From contig NZ_JASE01000002.1 of NCBI RefSeq assembly GCF_000622325.1, positions 62,001 to 126,000 on the forward strand: a stretch of DNA of 64,000 bases, read 5' to 3'. The position numbers were made by a program, and so were the translations under genes. Every line of letters starts with the position of its first letter. Position 1 is the first letter of the stretch. Source of the DNA: Sulfitobacter geojensis (GTDB lineage: Bacteria > Pseudomonadota > Alphaproteobacteria > Rhodobacterales > Rhodobacteraceae). Positions 34,435 to 42,230 of the stretch are shown here, piece after piece. Under the pieces are notes generated by a model. That model saw only the letters and a list, made by a program, of their open reading frames with translations, ran no database searches and was not told where the DNA came from.

Positions 34435-34676
34435 TTTTTTAACACTTCCCTTTCCTCCTTGAGAATGCGGTTCTCACGCCGAAGCCGGTCATTCTCTCGG
34501 GCAAGGCTCAAATCCTCCTTCGATATCATATCCGTATCTCGGTGGGCTGTGATCCATTTGTTCAGCGTCGACATCCCGACGCCTAGATCATCCGCCACCT
34601 GTTTGCGCGTAAGCCCGCTGGTCAGCGCGATCCGCACTGCATCTTGGCGAAATTCGTCCGTCCGTTTCAGTCCCAT
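34401..34676 (-). pseudogene. IS3-family orfA, 3-prime end replaced by IS110
   Basis: Residues 1-81 (MGLKRTDEFRQDAVRIALTSG, a HTH, and the leucine-zipper part RENDRLRRENRILKEEREVL) are IS3 OrfA. At the run AAAAAA (34435-34440) the IS110 element begins, and the last residues (NRSGSEPACAR) come from it. The lost frame would have continued as LKKAT into orfB by -1 slippage. Confidence 0.9.
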
Positions 34677-34720
34677 AGTCAGTCTCCTTTGCTGCAGTAA
34701 ATGCTATCAAAGGAGCGGCA

Positions 34721-35647
34721 TCAAACCGCGACAGGTCCAATCTGCAGGATGCCGCTGAAGCCCTTCAAGATATTGTCCGCGTGCTGGCCGGATCGACCGG
34801 GCGCATAGGTAAAGGCCACGCCGGGCGGATCATCACCGCCCCAGGACCTGTCATCGCGGGCAAGAGCCCAGAAGTACCCGGTTTTGGTGCGTTTGCGCCC
34901 TGGTGCCAGAACCGGCGCAGGCGTTTCATCCATAAAGAGCTTGGTGGAGCCCTTCAGATCGGCCATCAGGGCATCATAAACTGGGGTCAACTCAAACGCT
35001 GACTTGCCAACCCATGCGGCCAAAGTCGAGCGATCCAGATCAATGCCTTGTCGGCTGTAGATTTGCGCCTGGCGATAGAGCGGCAAGTGATCCGCGTATT
35101 TTGATACAATCACATGCGCCAGCGTGGCCTCGGTTGGCATGCCGCCCGCGATGATGTGGGCGGGAGCTGAGGCTTGGACGATCCCGCCCTCACAGGACCG
35201 GCAGGCATATTTGGGGCGACGCGTGACAATCACCCGGAACTGGGCCGGGATGATGTCTAGTCGCTCGCTGACATCTTCGCCAATCACATGACGTTCGGTT
35301 CCGCACGGGCATGACAGCTCTGGCTCGATGACCACTTCAACCCGTTCCAGATGCTTGGGCAGTGACCCCCGGTTGGTCTGGCGCGGCTTTGGGGGCCGCA
35401 CGGGCGCAGTGCGCTCGTCCGCGTCGATCTCGGCTTCCACCTGCGCGATGGCGGTCTCGATATCCTCGAGTTCCAGTTCATACTGGGCCGGATCAATCTT
35501 CTCGGATTTGGCTCCAAACAGCGCCTTCTTGAAGGAGGCAACCAGCGCCTCAAGCCGCGCATTCTGATCCTGCTGCGCACGGATGATCGCCTTCAGTTCG
35601 GCAATGTCATCGGGCAATTTGTCAGGCACGGTCATGCCCGATGTCAT
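34721..35647 (-). pseudogene. tnpC: IS66-family TnpC, C-terminally truncated
   Basis: From the ATG at 35647 the frame gives about 308 residues instead of the usual roughly 510. It has the leucine-zipper N-terminus (IIRAQQDQNARLEALVASFKK), the zinc-finger part with CPCGTERH and CRSCEGG, and the start of the DDE core (FMDETPAPVLAPG). The end at ILKGFSGILQ passes into the IS3 terminal repeat, and the last few residues are IS3-derived. The C-terminal half is missing from the window. Confidence 0.9.
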
Positions 35648-35690
35648 ACCAAAACAAGGGTGGAATGACCCGCGCAAACGCCCCTGTGAG

Positions 35691-36044
35691 TCACTCCGCC
35701 GCAGCTGGGGCTGCCACCTCCAAGGGGCGCACGCGTCGCCAATCCAACCCTGCAAACAGCGCCTCGAACTGGGCCGGTTCCAGACGCATCACCCCGTTCT
35801 TAACGGCTGGCCATGTGAAGCTGTTATCTTCCAGCCGCTTGTACGCCATCACCAGCCCGCTGCCGTCCCAGTAGATCAGCTTCAGCCGATCCGCCCGCTT
35901 GGCCCGGAACACATAGACTGACCCATCAAACGGCTTCTGGCGCAACTGGCTCTGCACCAGAGCCGCCAGCCCGTCATGGCCTTTACGGAAGTCCACCGGA
36001 TCGCTGGCCACAAAAATCCGGACCTTGTGGGATGGCGTGATCAC
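35691..36044 (-). CDS. tnpB: IS66 accessory protein TnpB (Orf2)
   Basis: The 117-residue protein has the IS66 Orf2 pattern VASDPVDFRKGHDGLAALV, FVFRAKR-like YVFRAKRADRLKLIYWDGSG and FTWPAV. It is an accessory protein needed for IS66 transposition. It overlaps tnpA by four bases. Confidence 0.93.
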   Translation of the reverse strand: MITPSHKVRIFVASDPVDFRKGHDGLAALVQSQLRQKPFDGSVYVFRAKRADRLKLIYWDGSGLVMAYKRLEDNSFTWPAVKNGVMRLEPAQFEALFAGLDWRRVRPLEVAAPAAAE

Positions 36045-36442
36045 GTCGCCAAAGCCCGCGCGATCTCGCCGATCCGCGCCGCTGGCGTAGCCGCATCAAG
36101 ACGAACAGTGACATCGCCTTTGATCACATCAAGCATGCTGGAGGATGCCGTGGGAACAGGCTGGGCGACAGACGCAGGCGTCTCAACCTCAACAGGCACA
36201 AAGTCCATGCCGTCCAAGATGGGCAAAACCAGCTTGCCCTGCCGCGCCATCCGCCGCCAATCAGAAACCGTGCTGGGGATCAGCTCATACCGTTTAGCGA
36301 CCGCGTTGACAGTCTCGCCCTCAATCAACGTCTCCGCAACAATCCGTGCCTTCAACTCCGGAGGCCAATCCCGCTTGCCATCCGAACGCCGCGGCAACCT
36401 TGCCAGAAACTCGCTTGTAGCTCCCATCGAGAAACTCCCCAC
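36041..36442 (-). CDS. tnpA: IS66 accessory protein TnpA (Orf1)
   Basis: The 133-residue protein has an N-terminal HTH of the Tnp IS3/IS66 type (ELKARIVAETLIEGETVNAVAKRY, STVSDWRRMARQG) and a proline-rich linker. It is first in the IS66 operon, close to the terminal repeat. The start may instead be an internal ATG six codons later (MGATSEFLARL). Confidence 0.9.
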   Translation of the reverse strand: MGSFSMGATSEFLARLPRRSDGKRDWPPELKARIVAETLIEGETVNAVAKRYELIPSTVSDWRRMARQGKLVLPILDGMDFVPVEVETPASVAQPVPTASSSMLDVIKGDVTVRLDAATPAARIGEIARALAT

Positions 36443-36511
36443 AATTCAAAGAAGCCTCTGAATCGCAGATCAAGCGTCATGCCGTAAGTGTGGGAGCAGC
36501 GCACCGCTTAC

Positions 36512-36784
36512 CCAACATTGACCAAAACCTAACTGCTGATAAACAATAAAGGCGGGTCAAATCTCGGTGACAATACCGGGTCAGTTCTCAATGACATTCA
36601 ACAGCCACCCGCTCTTTATCGCGAACTTGCGAAGCGTCGACGGGACGATGAGACATGAACCTAGACGCAAATACCCATTTTCAGATAGCGGACTTTCGTT
36701 GCCCTACAGAAACCAGGTAGATAAGGACTATGAGTTGTTGCGTAGTTGGTTCTCCTTCCTAAAATGAACTGGAGAGGAAAGATC
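36512..36784. other. intergenic stretch after IS66
   Basis: No gene is supported here. The stretch is less GC-rich than the backbone, as is the metal island that follows, and marks the border of a separately acquired block. Confidence 0.4.
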
Positions 36785-37201
36785 ATGTTGCCTGAGCAGT
36801 TTTCCGGTGGGTGCTCGTGTGGAGCAGTCCGATACAAATCCGAAGGTGTTGCCCGCTACATGGGTAACTGCCATTGCCGCGATTGCCAGCAGGCCACTGG
36901 AAGTGCCTATTTTCCAGCTGTGCTAGTGAAACAGACTGATTTCAGGCTTGAGAAAGGTGAACCAAAGTGGTTCGAGCGCCAAGCTGATCGCGGCCATGCA
37001 ATGCTTCGCGGTTTCTGCTCTGAATGTGGATCACCGCTGTTTCTGATCAACAAGGCAAGCGAAGGAGCAATGATCTTGTTCGCGGGAAGTTTGGATGATC
37101 CGAGTTGGTACCAGCCAAGCCGTGACATTTACGTGAAGAGCGCACAGCCTTGGGATCAAATGGACCCCAGTCTCCCGAAAGCTGATGGAATGCCTGCCTA
37201 G
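36785..37201 (+). CDS. GFA-family zinc-binding protein
   Basis: The ATG at 36785 follows AGAGGAAAG; upstream in-frame starts lack such a site. The roughly 138-residue protein has the GFA zinc-cysteine pattern: GGCSCGAVRY near residue 8, NCHCRDCQ near 30 and FCSECGSPL near 78. The family is named for glutathione-dependent formaldehyde activation, but most members have no proven activity. It stands alone at the left of the metal island. Confidence 0.85.
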   Translation: MLPEQFSGGCSCGAVRYKSEGVARYMGNCHCRDCQQATGSAYFPAVLVKQTDFRLEKGEPKWFERQADRGHAMLRGFCSECGSPLFLINKASEGAMILFAGSLDDPSWYQPSRDIYVKSAQPWDQMDPSLPKADGMPA

Positions 37202-37262
37202 CTTTTTAGCGTTGTTACATTTTTGGTGTCAGTCGCAATCCGACTTTGGCTCGTTGCGTACC

Positions 37263-37814
37263 TCAGAAGAACCTCCCCACACGTGACGCGTACTGTTCAA
37301 ACGCGCTTCCGTACTGATCTTTGAGCCATGGCTCCTCGGAAAACGGTACGGCAATAAGCACTGCTATTCCAGCCAATCCGACTACCATTGCCCACAGCGC
37401 CGCTGACAAGATCATCCAGCCACCGACGATACCAATGTCAGCCATATACTGCGGGTTCCGAGAGTAGCGATACATGCCTTCGGTGCGCAGGGTGCCTTTG
37501 GCTCCACCTGTCTGCGGCACCCCGAAATGTGAGACTTCCATCCATACCACAATGTTGCCGATCAGGATGAGCGGCAGGCCGACGCCAAACCGCACCCAAC
37601 TTGGAATGGCAAGATCACCCCAGCCCCAGACCCCAAGCAGTATGAGAACCCCAAACAGCGTGAATGTGGGAATCCAGACAAGGAAAGGCGTGAGTGTGGT
37701 GTAGCGCTTGGGCGGCCATATCCGCCGCGCAGGAAAGGCAATCGACCAGAGGATCGCTGCAAGGGTCATAGCGGCAACCCCCAGACCCAGAAAAATCAGC
37801 AGACTATGCATCAT
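37263..37814 (-). CDS. isoprenylcysteine carboxyl methyltransferase-like membrane protein
   Basis: The 183-residue protein has five hydrophobic segments and the methyltransferase signature with RTEGMYRYSRNPQYM near residue 110 and FSEEPWLKDQYG near the end, as in the ICMT/PEMT group. Bacterial members act on unknown lipids or small molecules. The start overlaps the CDF exporter stop (ATGA), so both genes are one operon controlled by the MerR-type promoter at 38479-38509. Confidence 0.8.
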   Translation of the reverse strand: MMHSLLIFLGLGVAAMTLAAILWSIAFPARRIWPPKRYTTLTPFLVWIPTFTLFGVLILLGVWGWGDLAIPSWVRFGVGLPLILIGNIVVWMEVSHFGVPQTGGAKGTLRTEGMYRYSRNPQYMADIGIVGGWMILSAALWAMVVGLAGIAVLIAVPFSEEPWLKDQYGSAFEQYASRVGRFF

Positions 37815-38446
37815 ACCTCTGCGTGTTTGTGGTCGATCATTTCACGCCGCTCCGCGATGGCTTGGCGCACGATCTGGAACGCTGACGACAGAAATAGTCC
37901 TGCCATGATTGTTGCCACGATCAAATCTGGCCAGCCTGTTGCAGTGCCCCAGACGCCCAAGGCAGCGAACATGACAGCGACGTTGCCGATGGCGTCATTG
38001 CGCGAGCATAGCCAAACTGAACGGACGTTGGCGTCACCGTCTTTGTAGCGAACCAACAAAAATACACTGGCAAGGTTGGTGAGCAATGCCAGAAAGCCAA
38101 CTGCACCCATGATCTCGGCTGTGGGAACTCCGACATAAAATACGCGGTAGATAGTCGATCCGAAGACCCAAAGTCCCATCAACAAGAGGCTAAACCCCTT
38201 GAACAGCGCGGCATTGGTACGGGCGCGAAGAGAGGCACCAATGACGGCCAGAGAAATGCCATAGGTCATTGCATCACCCGCAAAGTCGAGAGCGTCGGCT
38301 TGCAACGCCTGTGACTTCGCCAAATGGCCAGCCGTCATTTCAACTGCGAACATCGTCGCGTTCAATGCAATGACGATCCAAAGCCTTCGCTTGTAATCGT
38401 CTGATACGCCGTCAAATTTGGTGTCGTGTCCGCAGCAACCTGACAT
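37811..38446 (-). CDS. CDF-family cation exporter
   Basis: The ATG at 38446 (MSGCCGHDTKFDGV) is preferred; one at 38464 is in frame. The roughly 211-residue protein has six membrane helices and the CDF metal site residues in QALQADALDFAGDAMTY (helix 2) and CSRNDAIGNVAVM (helix 5). It has a Cys/His N-terminus but lacks the long cytoplasmic C-terminal domain, so it belongs to the short group. It would export Zn, Cd, Co or a related metal. A MerR gene is divergent. Confidence 0.88.
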   Translation of the reverse strand: MSGCCGHDTKFDGVSDDYKRRLWIVIALNATMFAVEMTAGHLAKSQALQADALDFAGDAMTYGISLAVIGASLRARTNAALFKGFSLLLMGLWVFGSTIYRVFYVGVPTAEIMGAVGFLALLTNLASVFLLVRYKDGDANVRSVWLCSRNDAIGNVAVMFAALGVWGTATGWPDLIVATIMAGLFLSSAFQIVRQAIAERREMIDHKHAEV

Positions 38447-38478
38447 GGGTGAATCCTCTTTCATCTTACGTTGATGAT

Positions 38479-38509
38479 AGTGTAATGTCTCTAGTGACTA
38501 GAGGTTCAA
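38479..38509 (-). promoter_or_regulatory. MerR-type promoter of the CDF operon (19-bp spacer)
   Basis: On the minus strand TTGAAC (38504-38509) and TACACT (38479-38484) are separated by 19 bases, the long spacing that MerR regulators need. The spacer holds the perfect dyad CTCTAG-tga-CTAGAG at 38489-38503. Confidence 0.85.
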
Positions 38510-38520
38510 GAGGTTTCTTC

Positions 38521-38937
38521 ATGTTTTCTATCGGCGAGCTTTCAAAACGCACAAAGGTCAAGGTTCCAACCATTCGTTACTATGAAGAAATGGGACTTTT
38601 GGCAGAAGCCGAGCGCACGAGTGGCAACCAAAGACGCTACGATAAGGAAGGATTGGAACGACTGAGTTTCATTCGTCACGCTCGTGATCTGGGATTTTCG
38701 ATTGAGACGATATCATCGCTCATCGAGTTACAGGATCATCCAGACAGATCGTGCGAGGCCGCAACAGACATTGCTGTTTCGCAGCTTGCAGATGTTCGCG
38801 CGAAAATCAAACGGCTCAAGCTTTTGGAAAAGGAACTCACGCGAATTTCGAAGGGATGTGATGGGCACGGCGTTTCTGAAGACTGCTATGTCTTGGCGTC
38901 TCTGGCTGATCATGAACTTTGTGAGAGGGAGCACTGA
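38521..38937 (+). CDS. MerR-family metal-responsive regulator
   Basis: The ATG at 38521 gives MFSIGELSKRTKVKVPTIRYYE, the canonical MerR start; the longer frame to 38449 would cross the operator. The 138-residue protein has the HTH in residues 1-70, a dimerisation coiled coil (LADVRAKIKRLKLLEKEL) and cysteines in DRSCEAA, SKGCDGHG and EDCYV that could bind metal. The cysteine arrangement resembles Zn/Cd/Pb sensors. It twists the 19-bp promoter open when metal binds. Confidence 0.88.
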   Translation: MFSIGELSKRTKVKVPTIRYYEEMGLLAEAERTSGNQRRYDKEGLERLSFIRHARDLGFSIETISSLIELQDHPDRSCEAATDIAVSQLADVRAKIKRLKLLEKELTRISKGCDGHGVSEDCYVLASLADHELCEREH

Positions 38938-39043
38938 TATCGATAACCAGAATTACAGTTGCGGAAAAAGGGTGTTAGCCAACCTGCTAAGTCAGTCACT
39001 TGACTTACTGGTATTGGTAGTTGGTTATGGCAATAGTCGTAAG

Positions 39044-39424
39044 ATGAACACTGAAGAAATCCCTTCCTCTTGCTTCCAACGAACCGCCGCAGTGCTACAG
39101 GTGAACAGCCGCACAGTAAGACCGATGCGGGACTTTTTTGTAGAGCGGCTCGGATTTGAACTTGGTACGGAGATTGGGGCTGGTCCAAAATTTGTGACTT
39201 TGGACCGAGATGGTCAGACAATCATGCTTGCTTGTCATCGAACATTTGGATTCCGAAAACATGGGTGGGCGGCCTATTTCTGGGTAGAAAACATAGAAGC
39301 GCTGCATGACGAATTCGAGCGCCGAGGCGCAAAGCTCAAAAGCCCGATCACCGACAAGCCATACGGTTGCCGAGAGATTGTAGCTATGGCACCAGATGGC
39401 GAGAAATCGTATTCGGCGAGATAA
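39044..39424 (+). CDS. VOC-family (bleomycin resistance-like) protein, C-terminal frameshift
   Basis: The start ATG at 39044 gives MNTEEIPSSCFQRTAAVLQV. The roughly 126-residue protein has the paired beta-alpha-beta repeats of vicinal oxygen chelate proteins (VRPMRDFFVERLGFELG, GWAAYFWVENIEALHDEF). The frame ends DGEKSYSAR, whereas one base shifted it would read EIVFGEITG, the usual VOC end. So the last 10-15 residues are out of frame after about 39404. Function is unknown; relatives bind antibiotics or metals. It might be a pseudogene. Confidence 0.7.
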   Translation: MNTEEIPSSCFQRTAAVLQVNSRTVRPMRDFFVERLGFELGTEIGAGPKFVTLDRDGQTIMLACHRTFGFRKHGWAAYFWVENIEALHDEFERRGAKLKSPITDKPYGCREIVAMAPDGEKSYSAR

Positions 39425-39456
39425 CAGGTACCCAAGCAGATTAAGCCCGTGCATAC

Positions 39457-39684
39457 CTAAACACCGCAGCAGGACTTGCCTTCTTGGATTGGTGGACATG
39501 GAACCGTTGCGTAAGAACAGTAGACGCAGCAATCCCCCTCTAGCGGTTTCAAGACGGTCTGACATGACTTGCATTCATAAAACCACTGGCAGGCATCGGT
39601 CGGCATAGTCTCGGTTTCAACGTGCCCGCAAGATGGACAGGTGAGAGTCGATTGCAGCACTACTTTTGCGTCTTCTGTCGCCAT
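39457..39684 (-). CDS. cysteine-rich GDCC protein of the mer operon
   Basis: The 75-residue protein has CPSCGHVETE, CKSCQ and the strongly conserved GDCCVYCSYATVPCPP, with a terminal CC. Such GDCC proteins often follow merF or merT in alphaproteobacterial mercury operons; their role is not proven but metal binding is likely. The ATG at 39684 overlaps the merF frame by 25 bases, indicating coupled translation. It is the last gene of the operon here. Confidence 0.75.
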   Translation of the reverse strand: MATEDAKVVLQSTLTCPSCGHVETETMPTDACQWFYECKSCQTVLKPLEGDCCVYCSYATVPCPPIQEGKSCCGV

Positions 39685-39869
39685 ATCGCGTACCCCGTGA
39701 GTATGAGAAATCCTGCCAATATCGGCAGCAAGACAGCATCGCTGTAGACGACACCAAGTAAGCCCGTCAGACCAAGCGCGGTCAGCGCGACCGGCAGCAA
39801 CGGCGTGAAGCAACAGAGCGCGACCAAGATCGTGCCACCCACCCCGAGCGCCAGGAGTTTGTTCTTCAT
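39660..39869 (-). CDS. merF: MerF-like mercuric transporter
   Basis: The ATG at 39869 gives a 69-residue protein with two membrane helices and the metal-binding LCCFTP motif in the first, as in MerF. It imports Hg(II) for reduction. It overlaps merT by 4 bases and the GDCC gene by 25, so it is the middle gene of the operon. The second cysteine pair of classical MerF is not seen. Confidence 0.75.
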   Translation of the reverse strand: MKNKLLALGVGGTILVALCCFTPLLPVALTALGLTGLLGVVYSDAVLLPILAGFLILTGYAIWRQKTQK

Positions 39870-40246
39870 CGAGTCGATCTCCACAAATCCCACATAAAAC
39901 GTTGCGCTGACGCCTCCCAGAGCGGCGAAGACAGCGCGATCAAAAAGGCGATAGATGCAAGTGACGTCCAGATAATTGCAGACCGCCTGCGCGTTGAGCA
40001 TGGCTTGCGCCGCAGCACCCGATACCAAGCCCAAACGAGGGCAATCGCGACACCTGCAAGAATGAACCCTCGATAAGCGATGAATGGCCCAAGCATGGTG
40101 AGCCATGCACCGCCAAGGCCTAGTATCGAAAGGCCGATAGGCAAAACGCAACATGACGCCGACAACAGCGCTAAAAGCGCAGCGAAGGGCATCAATAGGC
40201 GGGCAGCGATGCCGGTGTCCGCCAAGGGTTGTTGATTTGCATTCAT
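39866..40246 (-). CDS. merT: MerT-like mercuric transport protein
   Basis: The ATG at 40246 (MNANQQ) is used; 40252 is also possible. The roughly 126-residue protein has three or four membrane helices with the Hg-binding pair ASCCVLPIGL near residue 33 and GLGGAWL. A single cysteine lies in the KPCST loop. MerT moves Hg(II) into the cytosol. It is first in the operon behind the MerR-type promoter, without a merP. Confidence 0.85.
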   Translation of the reverse strand: MNANQQPLADTGIAARLLMPFAALLALLSASCCVLPIGLSILGLGGAWLTMLGPFIAYRGFILAGVAIALVWAWYRVLRRKPCSTRRRSAIIWTSLASIAFLIALSSPLWEASAQRFMWDLWRSTR

Positions 40247-40258
40247 GTCCATTTTGCT

Positions 40259-40289
40259 TTTCTACTTCCTGTAGCCACTATAGGAGCAA
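40259..40289 (-). promoter_or_regulatory. mer promoter with 19-bp spacer
   Basis: On the minus strand TTGCTC (40284-40289) and TAGAAA (40259-40264) are 19 bases apart, with CCTATAG and CTACAGG forming the imperfect dyad between them. This is the classical MerR-Hg operator position. Confidence 0.85.
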
Positions 40290-40294
40290 GCGAA

Positions 40295-40708
40295 ATGTTC
40301 ACCATCGGCAAAGCGTCAGAACAAAGCGGCGTGAACATCGAAACGATCCGATACTATGAACGAGAGGGTGTTGTTCCGAAGCCGGGGCGCTCTGCAGGAG
40401 GGCGTCGGCTGTACTCGTCAGATGAAATCGCCAAACTCAGGTTCGTGCGCCGGTGTCGCGATTTGGGCTTCCCGATCTCGATTATTCAGACCTTTCTATC
40501 TCTGACCGAGCAGAGTGACCGATCCTGTGGCGAGGTAAAAGCAATGGCTGAGAACCATCTGAGTGAGATCACCGCCAAGATTGAGAACTTAGTGCGCCTC
40601 CAAGACGCGCTCTTGAGCCTTTCCAAGAACTGCGACGATGGCTCTGCGGCTTGTCCTATGTTGGACGCTTTGATGAAGGATGGCTTTGGCGGCAGCCTAC
40701 ACGAGTAA
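40295..40708 (+). CDS. merR: MerR, mercury-responsive regulator
   Basis: The ATG at 40295 gives MFTIGKASEQSGVNIETIRYYE, the canonical start. The 137-residue protein has the HTH, a long dimer helix and three cysteines in RSCGEV, KNCDDG and AACPML, the Hg(II)-binding set of MerR. It is divergent to merT and controls the operon through the 19-bp spacer promoter. It represses without Hg and activates with Hg. Confidence 0.92.
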   Translation: MFTIGKASEQSGVNIETIRYYEREGVVPKPGRSAGGRRLYSSDEIAKLRFVRRCRDLGFPISIIQTFLSLTEQSDRSCGEVKAMAENHLSEITAKIENLVRLQDALLSLSKNCDDGSAACPMLDALMKDGFGGSLHE

Positions 40709-40998
40709 AGCAGCCGTTAGCTTGAGTTTCGCGAACGGTATCTCTGTCCCACCATCTTTCATATTGGCGAAGCGTACGGCGAAAGTTCGGTCTTGGCTCA
40801 GGCACAATCGGGGCCTCTGATCGACCGGTATGGCGACATCAGCTGCGACATAGCGATGAACGCGCCGCGCGTGCGAACTAATGCTGCGTCAGCAACAGCC
40901 GCGCCTGCATAAGTCTGTTTTGTCCCGCGTGTTTTCTATTCAGGTCGAGCGCAGCGAAGGTCCGATCTCGGACTTATATGTTGAGGTCGGCTCTGAGC
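40709..40998. other. noncoding stretch after merR
   Basis: No supported gene or element is seen in these 290 bases. It borders the metal island and the ParE-ParD-like pair. Confidence 0.4.
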
Positions 40999-41331
40999 TT
41001 AGTCCGCGAACACCCGTCTTGCTGACGCCAGCCTTATCCAATCTTTGCCTCCGAAGGCGACAAGCGCAAGATAGATGACCTCAGTATCCATGTCCGGTTT
41101 GAATACGATGGTCAGTCGGTGACCTGCGCCGCCATGGCGCACAAGCCATCCGTCCAGCTTGCCGCTGAGGCGAGCACCGGATTTTGGGTTTTCGGCAATC
41201 TTATGGATAAGGGTATCGATTTCATCGAGCCTGCGGCTTGCTGCAGCAACGTCACCGTCAGTCACGTCGACAATATGATCAACGATACCGATAAGGTCCC
41301 GTTCGAAGAACGGATGCCTGACAAAACGCAT
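40999..41331 (-). CDS. ParE/RelE-family toxin
   Basis: The 110-residue protein has the ParE fold pattern: FERDLIGIVDHI at the N-terminus, HKIAENPKSGARLSG, and LTIVFKPD...YLALVAFGGKDW at the C-terminal end. It is probably a gyrase or ribosome-directed toxin. The start overlaps the antitoxin stop (TGATG). It lies on the backbone side of the metal island and adds a third addiction pair. Confidence 0.8.
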   Translation of the reverse strand: MRFVRHPFFERDLIGIVDHIVDVTDGDVAAASRRLDEIDTLIHKIAENPKSGARLSGKLDGWLVRHGGAGHRLTIVFKPDMDTEVIYLALVAFGGKDWIRLASARRVFAD

Positions 41332-41606
41332 CAGGTCTTTTGAGCCATCGCCGCAAGATGAGCCCGTGCACCTGCAGTGGCGTTGGAGGCTTCACCGACA
41401 GGTTCCCATTGGTCGAGTGGCAGAGTCAGGCGGCGTTCTAATTCTGCCTCAAACAAAGACCGTTCACGATCCCGCTCTGCCTTGGCCTTCGCCAATTCAC
41501 CCGAGACCGCCGCGCTCATGTTCGGGTACTCGCCCGCTTCGACCAGTTCCCGTGCGAAGGTGTAGGCCGTGTCGGTGAAACTGACTGATTGCTTTTGAAC
41601 GCTCAT
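41331..41606 (-). CDS. ParD-like antitoxin
   Basis: The 91-residue protein has a ribbon-helix-helix-like N-terminus (VSFTDTAYTFARELVEAGEYPNMSAAVSGEL) followed by a charged helix that binds the toxin. The first gene of the pair, it represses the operon and neutralises the ParE-like toxin. AAGGAG lies upstream of the ATG. Confidence 0.8.
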   Translation of the reverse strand: MSVQKQSVSFTDTAYTFARELVEAGEYPNMSAAVSGELAKAKAERDRERSLFEAELERRLTLPLDQWEPVGEASNATAGARAHLAAMAQKT

Positions 41607-42230
41607 GGCAAACTCCTTGGTGCTCCAATAGAATACCGATTCTTGCGATGTCTGGCAAGCTGATCGGGCTGACGTAGTGAGATGCGTCCATCACCTTAGG
41701 TCCTCCCCAGCTCGGTACGCCAAGTCGCAAGGGAGAACGGCCCTTCGGTCCGTCGCGCATTCGGCCATGCGGCCTCACCGCGGCGTCGTACCCAGGCCCC
41801 CGGTTTGCCCGCCTCGCGAGCACGTCCCTTCCTGGCCGCTCCGCCGGATTGCGCTCTGGTCTGTTTTGCGGGGCAAAACGATCCCGCCGCTTCATCCGTC
41901 TCCCATGTCCGGTCGGGCCGTTTGCCTGCTCGGGTCGGGCAAACCTACCGTCAAAACACACACACATGAGTGCGGAAGCATATCCTTCGGATGGCCCCCA
42001 AATCAGCCCGCGTCAAGGATCGCAAAACTTTTCGGCGCGGGCAGGGGCTGTGGCGTGGGGCGGTCCCGTGCGTGAGGGCGCGCATGTGTCGGGTGCAGCG
42101 CTCGGAAAACTTTTGCGCCCGGCAAGCCGGCGGCTACGCCGTCCCTGACCCGGACAGATTCGGCGAACCAGACATTCGGCCATGCCCCCACACTCACGTG
42201 GTGGTCGAACCCAATATCTGGAGAACAAAC
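41607..42230 (+). other. structured 5-prime region of the DUF2493 gene
   Basis: These 624 bases carry no convincing gene, although a frame runs open from 41970. Exact hairpins are GTTTTGC-3-GCAAAAC at 41863-41879 and GTTTGCC-11-GGCAAAC at 41920-41944. AAAACTTTT occurs at 42024-42032 and 42106-42114. This could be a noncoding RNA, a long leader or a transfer-related site. Confidence 0.45.

Larger units (their letters stand above)
31907..34739 (-). mobile_element. IS3-family element interrupted by IS110
   Basis: Terminal inverted repeats start TGGACCTGTCGCG at 31907 and end in its reverse complement at 34739, continuing with TGCCGC...CC inside. Without the IS110 insertion at about 32835-34434 the element is about 1.2 kb, standard for IS3. 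Its orfA (34401-34676) and orfB (31945-32802) are on the minus strand. The flanks (AGC on the left, ATC on the right) do not show a target duplication. Confidence 0.85.
34740..36511 (-). mobile_element. IS66-family element, left part lost
   Basis: The right end is the terminal repeat GTAAGCGGTGCGCTGC (read on the minus strand from 36511), with the GTAA start typical of IS66. tnpA and tnpB are complete and tnpC is cut by IS3. The other terminal repeat is not present. Confidence 0.85.

Noticed and set aside
41970-42230. Upstream extension of the DUF2493 frame
   Set aside because: The ATG at 42231 has a good ribosome site and starts the conserved part; upstream residues are basic and unlike a folded domain.
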